From RGIG3528 sp964653855 (GTDB taxonomy: Bacteria; Bacillota; Clostridia; Lachnospirales; Lachnospiraceae), in NCBI GenBank assembly GCA_964653855.1, contig CAZZFV010000040.1:1-19146 (forward strand): a stretch of 19,146 nt of DNA. Direction: 5' to 3'. The translations under genes and the position numbers were made by a program. Below are positions 1 to 6,409 of the stretch, piece by piece. Below the pieces are notes generated by a model that was not told where the DNA came from, searched no databases, and saw nothing but the letters and a program-made list of their open reading frames with translations. Positions within the stretch are counted from its first letter, which is position 1; every line of letters starts with the position of its first letter.

Positions 1-199
1 TTGATCGACTCGGTTTGCCTGCCGCCGTTGCAACGGGGAGCACAATCGAAATATCGATTCCCGCTTCTTCCATTGAATTAAGAAGCCCCGCGCCCGTTCC
101 GTTTGTGTGATAAGGGATCATAGAGCTTTCCGAAAGCTTCTTTAACGCTCTTTCCGCAATTTTTTCGGGGAAAGTATGCGTATGAAAATCTATAGGCAT
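1..199 (-). CDS. Amidohydrolase family protein, N-terminal part only (gene runs off the window)
   Basis: Reading the minus strand from an ATG at 199 gives 66 residues with no stop before the window edge. The start MPIDFHTHTFPEKIAERAL carries the H-x-H metal motif (His6, His8) that opens the TIM-barrel amidohydrolase (amidohydrolase_2 type) fold. Members hydrolyse or decarboxylate small cyclic or aromatic acids, but the substrate cannot be read from this fragment. An AGAGG ribosome site lies 9 nt upstream of the ATG, and no competing upstream start has one. The gene is 53 bp downstream of the acyl-CoA ligase with no terminator between, so the two are probably cotranscribed. Other metal-dependent hydrolases with the same N-terminal HxH are possible. 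The missing C-terminal half holds the residues that would decide. Confidence 0.75.
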   Translation of the reverse strand, partial: MPIDFHTHTFPEKIAERALKKLSESSMIPYHTNGTGAGLLNSMEEAGIDISIVLPVATAAGKPSRS

Positions 200-205
200 T
201 GTTTA

Positions 206-261
206 TAACCTCTTACTTTTTAACCTCTTGCTTTGATTAACCCTTGTTTTATTTAACCTCT
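206..261 (-). repeat. Four imperfect copies of an AGAGGTTA word (minus strand), 15-17 bp apart
   Basis: On the plus strand the word TAACCTCT or a close variant starts at 206, 221, 238 and 254. On the transcribed minus strand this reads AGAGGTTA or AAGGGTTA, separated by A/T-rich spacers. The copy at 254 overlaps the stop codon of the acyl-CoA ligase, and the copy at 206 provides the ribosome binding site of the amidohydrolase. The repeats fill essentially the whole intergenic gap. Confidence 0.6.
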
Positions 262-1887
262 GTTTTCCTTTGCGACAAGGTTGTCTGCGCCGTAACGCTT
301 ACGAAGGACGGGCTTTTCGATTTTGCCCGTTGCGTTTCTCGGGATTTCTTCAAAGAAAATTTCCTTGGGACGCTTGTAACGCGGCAAATCCATGCAAAAC
401 TCGTCGATTTCTTCCTTTGTTGCGGTAAAACCTTCTTTTATTTCAATTATTGCCGCAGTCTTCTCACCGAGACGTCTGTCGGGAAGTCCGATTACGGCAA
501 CGTCCTTTACCTTGTTGTTTTTACGGATAAAATCTTCTATCTGAACGGGATAAATATTTTCGCCGCCCGATACGATTACATCTTTCTTTCTGTCGACAAG
601 GAATATGAATCCGTCGGGATCGAGCATTGCCATGTCGCCCGTATAAAGCCAGCCGTCTTTTAAGCACTCCGCAGTTGCTTCCGGGTTATTGTAATAGCAC
701 GTCATGACACCGGGTCCCTTAACTATAAGTTCTCCGACATCGCCTTGCTTCACATCAACACCGTTTTCGTCAACGATTCTTGCTTCCCATCTGTATCCCG
801 GCACACCGATTGCGCCGACCTTATGGATATTTTCTATTCCGAGATGCACGCATCCGGGGCCCGTAGATTCCGAAAGTCCGTAGTTTGTGTCATATTGATG
901 ACTCGGGAAATATTCCTTCCATCTCTTGATAAGCGACGGCGGAACGGGCTGTGCGCCTATATGCATAAGACGCCATTGATCGAGGTGATAATCCTTCGGA
1001 TTTAAGTCACCTCTGTCAAAGGAATCAAGGATATCCTGCGCCCACGGCACAAGAAGCCACACGATTGTGCATCTCTCCGCCGAAATTGCGGAAAGAATAA
1101 TATCGGGACGCGTCCCCTTTAAGAGCACCGCCTTGCTGCCCGCAACGAGACTGCCCATCCAGTGGAACTTTGCACCCGTATGATAAAGCGGAGGTATGCA
1201 AAGAAACGTGTCGTCACGACCCGTCTTATGATGCACCTGTTCCATCTCCGCCGCCTGCGTAAGCGATCTGTGTTTGTGAAGAATGGCTTTGGGGAAGCCT
1301 GTAGTGCCCGACGAAAAATAAATTGCGCCGAAATCGTCTTCCGTGATCGGAATCTCGGGATCAACCGAAGAACAGTCCTGAACAAGCTCTCTGTAAGATT
1401 CCGCAAAATTCGGGCAATTGTCGCCGACATAAATTAACAGTCTTCCCGTGCTTAATTTTTCGGCATGCTGTTCGATCCTGCCTATAAATTCGGGTCCGAA
1501 TACGATTGCGTCAACTTCCGCAAGATTTGCGCAATACAAAATTTCGTCCGCATCGTATCTGAAATTAAAGGGAACCGCGATTGCACCCGTCTTTAAGATT
1601 CCGAAATAAATCGGAAGCCACTCGAGGCAGTTGTACATAATGATCGCAACCTTGTCGCCCTTCTTTATTCCGCGTCCGATCAACATGTTTGCGAAGCGGT
1701 TTGACTTTTCGTTAAACACGCCCCATGTGATCTCGCGTCTGTAAGGCTCAAAACGTGTGGGCTCGATGAGCTCCGATTCTTTCCATGTGACGCGTCTTGT
1801 GTCCTTTTGATCCGGATTAAGTTCAACAAGCGCAACTTCATTGCCGTATAATTCGGCATTTCTTCTCAAAAAATCTGTAACAGGCAT
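253..1887 (-). CDS. Acyl-CoA synthetase, AMP-forming (ANL superfamily)
   Basis: A 544-residue adenylate-forming ligase: it activates a carboxylic acid with ATP to an acyl-AMP and transfers it to CoA, in the cytoplasm. The phosphate-binding loop FSSGTTGFPKA is at about residues 191-201. An A5-type motif, NYGLSESTGPG, lies near 346. The hinge region with GWLYTGD, the DRKKD motif and SGGENIYP is around 425-465, and the C-terminal catalytic Lys is in NATGKIEK. Length is normal for medium/long-chain or aryl acid ligases. The start is an ATG with GGAG 9 nt upstream. It lies downstream of the ior-paaK operon but beyond that operon's terminator, so it may have its own transcript, although I could not find a clean promoter. 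The substrate is unknown. An aryl or fatty acid is plausible from the neighbours, and the function beyond 'acyl-CoA ligase' is inferred. Confidence 0.93.
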   Translation of the reverse strand: MPVTDFLRRNAELYGNEVALVELNPDQKDTRRVTWKESELIEPTRFEPYRREITWGVFNEKSNRFANMLIGRGIKKGDKVAIIMYNCLEWLPIYFGILKTGAIAVPFNFRYDADEILYCANLAEVDAIVFGPEFIGRIEQHAEKLSTGRLLIYVGDNCPNFAESYRELVQDCSSVDPEIPITEDDFGAIYFSSGTTGFPKAILHKHRSLTQAAEMEQVHHKTGRDDTFLCIPPLYHTGAKFHWMGSLVAGSKAVLLKGTRPDIILSAISAERCTIVWLLVPWAQDILDSFDRGDLNPKDYHLDQWRLMHIGAQPVPPSLIKRWKEYFPSHQYDTNYGLSESTGPGCVHLGIENIHKVGAIGVPGYRWEARIVDENGVDVKQGDVGELIVKGPGVMTCYYNNPEATAECLKDGWLYTGDMAMLDPDGFIFLVDRKKDVIVSGGENIYPVQIEDFIRKNNKVKDVAVIGLPDRRLGEKTAAIIEIKEGFTATKEEIDEFCMDLPRYKRPKEIFFEEIPRNATGKIEKPVLRKRYGADNLVAKENRG

Positions 1888-1926
1888 TTTACTTTACTCC
1901 AAAATTATATTTTTCTTTTGCTCCCC

Positions 1927-1993
1927 GTAATCGATTACAGAAAGCTCATTTGCCTTCTATAATACAACAAAACGGGGGCTTTTTAAAGCCCCC
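1927..1993. repeat. Diverged single copy of the 94-bp hairpin repeat seen at the right edge
   Basis: The order of elements here matches the repeat unit at 19059 onward. First is the 12-nt palindrome GTAATCGATTAC (the array has ATAATCGATTAT). Next is a hairpin with arms AGAAAGC/GCCTTCT (the array has GGAAGC/GCTTCC), then TATAATACAAC (array TATAATGCAAC), then CGG followed a few bases later by CTTTTTAA, inside a further hairpin. The alignment was made by eye. The first about 40 nt are clearly similar. The last part, which coincides with the terminator, is weaker. Confidence 0.55.
1974..1993 (-). terminator. Rho-independent terminator of the ior-paaK-ACT operon
   Basis: GGGGGCTTT and AAAGCCCCC form a perfect 9-bp stem around a TT loop. 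On the minus strand the stem is followed by GTTTTGTTG, a T-rich tract. It lies 121 bp past the stop codon of the ACT-domain gene and before the acyl-CoA ligase. Confidence 0.85.
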
Positions 1994-2001
1994 AAATTTT
2001 A

Positions 2002-2116
2002 AATCTTTAAATCATTAAACCTTTAAAGCTTTAATTCGCTAAATTTTCGAATCATTCGAGCCTTAAAACCGCTTGAATCCTCGAATCGTTCAAATCTGCG
2101 AATTGCTTAATTCTTT
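2002..2116. repeat. Degenerate 8-nt-phased tandem repeat in the 3' untranslated region
   Basis: On the plus strand the stretch breaks into consecutive words beginning mostly with AA: AATCTTTA, AATCATTA, AACCTTTA, AAGCTTTA, ATTCGCTA, AATTTTCG, AATCATTC, GAGCCTTA (2002-2065, exact 8-nt steps). It continues with units of 10, 8, 8, 9, 8 and 8 nt up to 2116. The rough consensus is AATCNTTA/G. It fills the gap between the terminator and the stop codon of the ACT gene. No coding capacity is evident. Confidence 0.6.
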
Positions 2117-2534
2117 AAATATCTTCTTCCTTTATGAATTCAAAGCCTTTGCCCTTTAAAAGTTTTTCAGCAGCATCGACATCGTCCACACGGAACACGA
2201 CATAGGCGTTATTCTGCGTGCCTGCCGTAAACGCATACGAATACTCGACATTTATTTCGGCGTCTTCAAGCACCTTAAGCACATTATAAAGAGCACCGCG
2301 CTTATCGTCCATTTTAACCGCAATGACGTCGGTTGTTTTTACTATATAATCCTTTGAAAGGATATTTTTTGCCTTTTCGGTGTCGTTTACGATGATACGC
2401 AAAATACCGAAATCCGTCGTATCCGCAATGCTCATTGCACGAAGATTTATGTCATTCTCCGAAAGCACACGGATAACCTCCGAGAGGCATCCTTTTTGAT
2501 TTTCGATAAAAACCGCAAGTTGTGTGATTGCCAT
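2115..2534 (-). CDS. Tandem ACT-domain protein (aryl acid cluster associated)
   Basis: A 139-residue protein made of two ACT modules and nothing else. The first starts at LAVFIENQKGCLSEVIRVL (about residues 6-24). The second starts at VIAVKMDDKRGALYNVLKVL (about 70-89). ACT domains bind amino acids or related small ligands and usually control enzymes allosterically, so a free-standing pair is probably a cytoplasmic sensor. The start codon ATG has GGGAGGGG upstream. It is the last gene of iorA-iorB-paaK-ACT, 19 bp behind paaK. ACT proteins next to paaK and ior genes are a familiar arrangement in anaerobes, which suggests sensing of an aromatic amino acid or its derivative. The ligand and partner are inferred, not visible. 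Confidence 0.9.
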   Translation of the reverse strand: MAITQLAVFIENQKGCLSEVIRVLSENDINLRAMSIADTTDFGILRIIVNDTEKAKNILSKDYIVKTTDVIAVKMDDKRGALYNVLKVLEDAEINVEYSYAFTAGTQNNAYVVFRVDDVDAAEKLLKGKGFEFIKEEDI

Positions 2535-2553
2535 AGTCTTACCCCTCCCTTAA

Positions 2554-3858
2554 TCAATGAAGTTTACGATTGTCTATAACACGCACCGCTTTGCCTTCCG
2601 AACGCTCGATGGACTTGGGAGGCACAAGATGAACCTTGGGTCCGATTCCCACCATTGTGCGGATTGCGGCTTCAAGCGACTTTTCTCTTGCCTGGATGTC
2701 TGAAACCTTATCCGAGAACTGCTCCGGAAGAAGCTCAACGTTTACGTCAAACGTATCCGTGTTGTTTACGCGGTCGAGAATAATCTTGTAGTTCGGCGCA
2801 TAGCCTTCGTTTATGAGAACCGTCTCAACCTGGCTCGGGAATACGTTTACACCGCGGATGATCATCATGTCGTCGCTTCTGCCCATAGGCTTGCTCATTT
2901 TTACGTGAGTTCTGCCGCATGAACACTTGACTCTTGTGAGACGGCAAAGATCTCTTGTTCTGTAGCGGAGAAGCGGGAATGCTTCCTTGTCGAGCGATGT
3001 GAACACGAGTTCGCCCACTTCGCCGTCCGGGAGCACTTCACCCGTTTCGGGATTTATGATTTCGGCATAGAAATGATCTTCGTTTATATGAAGTCCCGTC
3101 TGCTCGGAACACTCATAAGCAACGCCGGGTCCGCTGATTTCGGTGAGTCCGTAAATATCGTATGCCTTTATTCCAAGGCTCTGCTCAATACTCTTGCGCA
3201 TTTCTTCCGTCCAGGGCTCGGCACCGAAAATACCCGCCTTTAACTTATTGTCTTCCGGCTTATATCCGCGTTCCTTTAAGGCTTCACCGATATATGCGGC
3301 ATACGAAGGTGTGCAGCAAAGAATCGTCGCGTTCAAATCCATCATGAATTGAATCTGTCTCTCGGTGTTTCCCGAAGACATGGGAAGCGTAAGGCATCCG
3401 AGCTTATGCGAACCGCCGTCGAGCCCGGCACCGCCCGTGAAAAGTCCGTAGCCGTAGCAAACCTGCACAACATCTTCTTTTGTGCCGCCTGCCGCAACGA
3501 TTGCGCGTGCGCAGCACTCATACCACAAATCGATATCATGCTGAGTATAGAAAGCCACAACTCTCTTTCCCGTTGTACCGGATGTCGAATGAATTCTTAC
3601 GCAGTCCTTAAGATCGGTTCCGAGAAGCCCGTAAGGATAAGCCTCTCTTAAGTCGCTCTTTGAAAGAAAAGGAAGAAGCTTAATGTCGTCAATCGACTTG
3701 ATGTCTTCGGGCTTTACTCCCTTTTTGTCCATAAGGTCGCGATAATATTTTACGTTTTCGTATACGTGCTTTACCTGGCGCACGATTTTTTCGTTTTGTA
3801 TACTTACAATCTCATCCCGGCTTGCGGTTTCGATTTTCTCTTGATAATATCTTTCCAT
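2554..3858 (-). CDS. paaK: Phenylacetate-CoA ligase (PaaK family)
   Basis: A 434-residue AMP-forming ligase of the PaaK type. It interconverts an arylacetate, ATP and CoA with arylacetyl-CoA, AMP and pyrophosphate. The phosphate-binding loop STSGTTGKRV is at 91-100. IYGLTEISGPGV is the adenylate motif. RYRTRDL and CSCGRTH follow, then the PaaK C-terminal block with GRSDDMMIIRGVNVFPSQVE. Length is exactly that of the family. The start is an ATG preceded by AAAGGAAA. It sits between iorB (88-bp spacer, no terminator seen) and the ACT gene. With IorAB upstream, the probable substrates are phenylacetate, hydroxyphenylacetate or indoleacetate made from amino acid degradation. The side chain preference cannot be read from sequence. 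Confidence 0.93.
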   Translation of the reverse strand: MERYYQEKIETASRDEIVSIQNEKIVRQVKHVYENVKYYRDLMDKKGVKPEDIKSIDDIKLLPFLSKSDLREAYPYGLLGTDLKDCVRIHSTSGTTGKRVVAFYTQHDIDLWYECCARAIVAAGGTKEDVVQVCYGYGLFTGGAGLDGGSHKLGCLTLPMSSGNTERQIQFMMDLNATILCCTPSYAAYIGEALKERGYKPEDNKLKAGIFGAEPWTEEMRKSIEQSLGIKAYDIYGLTEISGPGVAYECSEQTGLHINEDHFYAEIINPETGEVLPDGEVGELVFTSLDKEAFPLLRYRTRDLCRLTRVKCSCGRTHVKMSKPMGRSDDMMIIRGVNVFPSQVETVLINEGYAPNYKIILDRVNNTDTFDVNVELLPEQFSDKVSDIQAREKSLEAAIRTMVGIGPKVHLVPPKSIERSEGKAVRVIDNRKLH

Positions 3859-3946
3859 ATAAGCATTTCCTTTCGGTAATATTTCAGATGTTTATCCCAA
3901 TACATACACCCGCATATTTACCACGACTCCGTTTTTTCTCCGATTC

Positions 3947-4525
3947 CTACTTTCCGTAATTGAATCCGAGCTCAAACGCCTTTAAATTGGCTTCGATGAA
4001 TTGAGGCTTAACAACCTTTTTGATCGAATTTATCCATTCGTCGTAAGGAATGTCAAAATATTTTGCGAGGCGTCCCATAAGAACAATATTTGTGGACTTG
4101 GGGCTTCCTACGCTCTCCGCAATTTTGTATGCATCGATTTCGTCGACAAACACTCCCTTTTCGCGAAGTTCGTCAAGTGCGCCGTAAGGATACTCGGCAT
4201 TTCCGATGATAACAGGCATCGGATCGATGCATTGCGAATTTACGATTATCTTTCCGTCCTTCTTAAGACATGCGGCATATCTTGCCGCTTCTATCTTTTC
4301 AAAAGAAACAATAAAGTCCGCTTCCCCCTCCGTAATAATGGGCGAATAAACCTTGTCACCGTATCTTACATATGTAACAACGGAACCGCCGCGCTGGCTC
4401 ATTCCGTGAACTTCGCTGACCTTTACGTCAAACCCCGAATCAATCAATATCGTTCCGAGGAGTTTGCTTGCAAGAAGGCTTCCCTGTCCGCCTACGCCGA
4501 CAATCATAACATTTTTTGTTTCCAT
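3947..4525 (-). CDS. iorB: Indolepyruvate ferredoxin oxidoreductase, beta subunit
   Basis: A 192-residue protein of the pyruvate-ferredoxin oxidoreductase gamma domain family. The start ETKNVMIVGVGGQGSLLASK holds the glycine-rich GVGGQG turn, and VSEVHGMSQRGGSV is the family signature. It pairs with IorA to oxidise arylpyruvates (from Phe, Tyr, Trp) with CoA to arylacetyl-CoA, reducing ferredoxin. The ATG overlaps the iorA stop codon in a TAATG junction, with GGAGG just upstream, so the two subunits are translationally coupled. Length is typical. Assignment to the Ior branch rather than another 2-oxoacid oxidoreductase comes from the iorA and paaK neighbours. Confidence 0.93.
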   Translation of the reverse strand: METKNVMIVGVGGQGSLLASKLLGTILIDSGFDVKVSEVHGMSQRGGSVVTYVRYGDKVYSPIITEGEADFIVSFEKIEAARYAACLKKDGKIIVNSQCIDPMPVIIGNAEYPYGALDELREKGVFVDEIDAYKIAESVGSPKSTNIVLMGRLAKYFDIPYDEWINSIKKVVKPQFIEANLKAFELGFNYGK

Positions 4526-6255
4526 TATCTGTCTACCTCCATTGCGTGAACTTTACACATTTGCGTGCAAACATCGCAGCCGACGCAAAGAGATGTGTCT
4601 ATGTGTGCCTTGCCGTTCTTTACGCTGATTGCGGGACATCCTATCTTTAAGCACTGCTTGCATCCGACACACTTATCCGTATTGATGCGGACGGGCGTCT
4701 TATGCTTAACATACTTTAATAGTGCGCACGGGCGTCTCGATATAATAACGGAAGGCTCCGGAATTGCGATTTCTTCAAGAATCGCATCTTCGCATTCCTT
4801 GATATTGTAGGGATCGACAACCCTTACACGGTTGATTCCGATTGCGTGAACGAGTGCGGTAAGATCAACCTTTGCCGCCGGATCGCCCTTCAAATTGTAT
4901 CCCGTTGTGGGATTTTGCTGGTGTCCCGTCATTCCGGTAATCGAGTTGTCGAGGATAATAACCGTTGAATTTGTTGCGTTGTATGAAATATTCACAAGTC
5001 CGGTCATTCCGGAATGCATAAACGTGGAATCGCCTATAACGCAAACGGTACGCTTTTCGGTTTCCGCACCGCCAGCCTTATTAAAGCCGTGAAGTCCCGA
5101 TACCGATGCTCCCATGCAAAGTGTAGAGTCAAGCGCAAAGAGCGGAGCAGCACTTCCGAGAGTATAGCATCCGATATCTCCGAGCGTTGTGATTTTGTTT
5201 TTTGAAAGTGCATAAAAAAGTCCTCTGTGAGGGCATCCCGGGCACATAACGGGAGGACGCATGGGGATTACCGTATCCGTCGTAATTTTTTCGGGTGTCG
5301 TAAGCCCAAAAGCCTTTTTGATCGTAAGCTGCGAATACTCGCCGATCGGAGTAAACATTTCCTTTCCGATGCAATCGATACCGAGGCTCTTTACGTGTGT
5401 CTCGATGATTCCGTCGAGTTCTTCTATTACATATAATTTCTTAACCGATGCCGCAAACTTTTTGATGAGTTCTGTGGGCAAGGGATTAATCATTCCGAGT
5501 TTAAGTACGGATACGCTGTCTCCGAACACTTCCTTAACATATTGATAGCATGTGCCGGCGCAGATAATACCTGTATCTCCCGAGCCCTCGATGCGGTTAA
5601 CGGGCTCGCTTTCCGCAAATTCGATGAGCTTACGCGTTCTCTCTTCCACAAAAGGATGTTTCTTTATGGCATTTGCGGGTGCCATGATATACTTTTGCGG
5701 ATTGCGTGTGTATTCGGGAAGCTCTTTTTCGATTCTGTCGCCGAATTCCACAAGGCTCTGGGAATGCGCTATTCTTGTGCACATTCTGAACAATACGGGC
5801 GTATCAAACTTTTCCGAAATTTCAAAGGCACGCTTTACAAATTCCTTCGCTTCAAAGGAGTCTGCGGGCTCAAGCATGGGAACCTTTGATGCGATTGCGT
5901 AATGCCTCGAATCCTGCTCATTCTGTGACGAATGCATTGCCGGATCGTCGGCCACAAATACAACAAGTCCGCCACCCACGCCCGTATATGAAAGCGTAAA
6001 CAGCGGATCTGCGGCAACATTAAGTCCTACATGCTTCATTGCGCACGCACTTCTTGCTCCGCGAAGGGATGCTCCGAATGCCACTTCAAGAGCAACCTTT
6101 TCGTTCGGTGCCCATTCGGCATAGATTTCGTCATACTTTGCGGCATATTCCGTGATTTCGGTGGAAGGAGTTCCGGGATAGCTTGAAACTACCTTTACTC
6201 CGGCCTCATAAAGACCGCGTGCTATGGCTTCATTTCCTAACATTAACTTCTTCAA
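4525..6255 (-). CDS. iorA: Indolepyruvate ferredoxin oxidoreductase, alpha subunit
   Basis: Catalytic subunit that uses thiamine diphosphate to decarboxylate arylpyruvates and passes electrons to ferredoxin. The N-terminal pyrimidine-binding domain begins at KKLMLGNEAIARG. The diphosphate motif runs from GDSTFMHSG to the Asn of ILDNSITGMTG. Two 4Fe-4S sites end the protein: Cys529, 532, 535, 540 and Cys557, 560, 563, 567. I place the start at the TTG at 6255, giving 576 residues. The open frame extends to 6360, but the added 35 residues contain a promoter (6293-6321) and resemble no IorA start, while GAGAGGG lies 8 nt before the TTG. The stop overlaps the iorB start. It is the first gene of the aryl-oxoacid operon. 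Confidence 0.94.
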   Translation of the reverse strand: MKKLMLGNEAIARGLYEAGVKVVSSYPGTPSTEITEYAAKYDEIYAEWAPNEKVALEVAFGASLRGARSACAMKHVGLNVAADPLFTLSYTGVGGGLVVFVADDPAMHSSQNEQDSRHYAIASKVPMLEPADSFEAKEFVKRAFEISEKFDTPVLFRMCTRIAHSQSLVEFGDRIEKELPEYTRNPQKYIMAPANAIKKHPFVEERTRKLIEFAESEPVNRIEGSGDTGIICAGTCYQYVKEVFGDSVSVLKLGMINPLPTELIKKFAASVKKLYVIEELDGIIETHVKSLGIDCIGKEMFTPIGEYSQLTIKKAFGLTTPEKITTDTVIPMRPPVMCPGCPHRGLFYALSKNKITTLGDIGCYTLGSAAPLFALDSTLCMGASVSGLHGFNKAGGAETEKRTVCVIGDSTFMHSGMTGLVNISYNATNSTVIILDNSITGMTGHQQNPTTGYNLKGDPAAKVDLTALVHAIGINRVRVVDPYNIKECEDAILEEIAIPEPSVIISRRPCALLKYVKHKTPVRINTDKCVGCKQCLKIGCPAISVKNGKAHIDTSLCVGCDVCTQMCKVHAMEVDR

Positions 6256-6292
6256 TGAATCATCCCTCTCTGTTTTTAAAATATTTCTTGGC

Positions 6293-6321
6293 ATTGTAAT
6301 ACCATTTGCAACAAAATTCAA
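6293..6321 (-). promoter_or_regulatory. Sigma-70-type promoter of the ior operon
   Basis: On the minus strand TTGAAT (6316-6321) and TACAAT (6293-6298) are separated by exactly 17 bp. Each hexamer matches the consensus at five of six positions (TTGACA and TATAAT). The predicted transcript begins about 30 nt before the TTG start of iorA. The element lies inside the upward extension of the iorA open frame, which argues against that extension being translated. Confidence 0.75.
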
Positions 6322-6377
6322 GAATAATTTTGCATATTTATGCGATATGTGTGTATACAAGGATACCTATTTTTCAA

Positions 6378-6400
6378 AAGTTTGCCGTTAAAGCAAATTT
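6378..6400 (-). terminator. Possible weak terminator after the GPH transporter gene
   Basis: AAGTTTGC and GCAAATTT can pair (8 bp, one G-T) around a 7-nt loop. On the minus strand the stem is followed by TTGAAAAA, a poor T tract. It is correctly placed between the transporter stop codon (6410) and the ior promoter, but it is A/T-rich. The sequence also looks like a partial copy of the transporter gene's own 3' end. Confidence 0.4.
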
Positions 6401-6409
6401 CGCTTTTTC

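Noticed and set aside
244..663. Plus-strand open frame of 139 codons opposite the acyl-CoA ligase 3' end
   Set aside because: Antisense shadow of a clear enzyme; no promoter or ribosome site supports it.
4001..4549. Long plus-strand open frame of 182 codons opposite iorB
   Set aside because: It lies fully antisense to a well-supported gene, has no recognisable domain or ribosome site, and its composition is that of a shadow frame.
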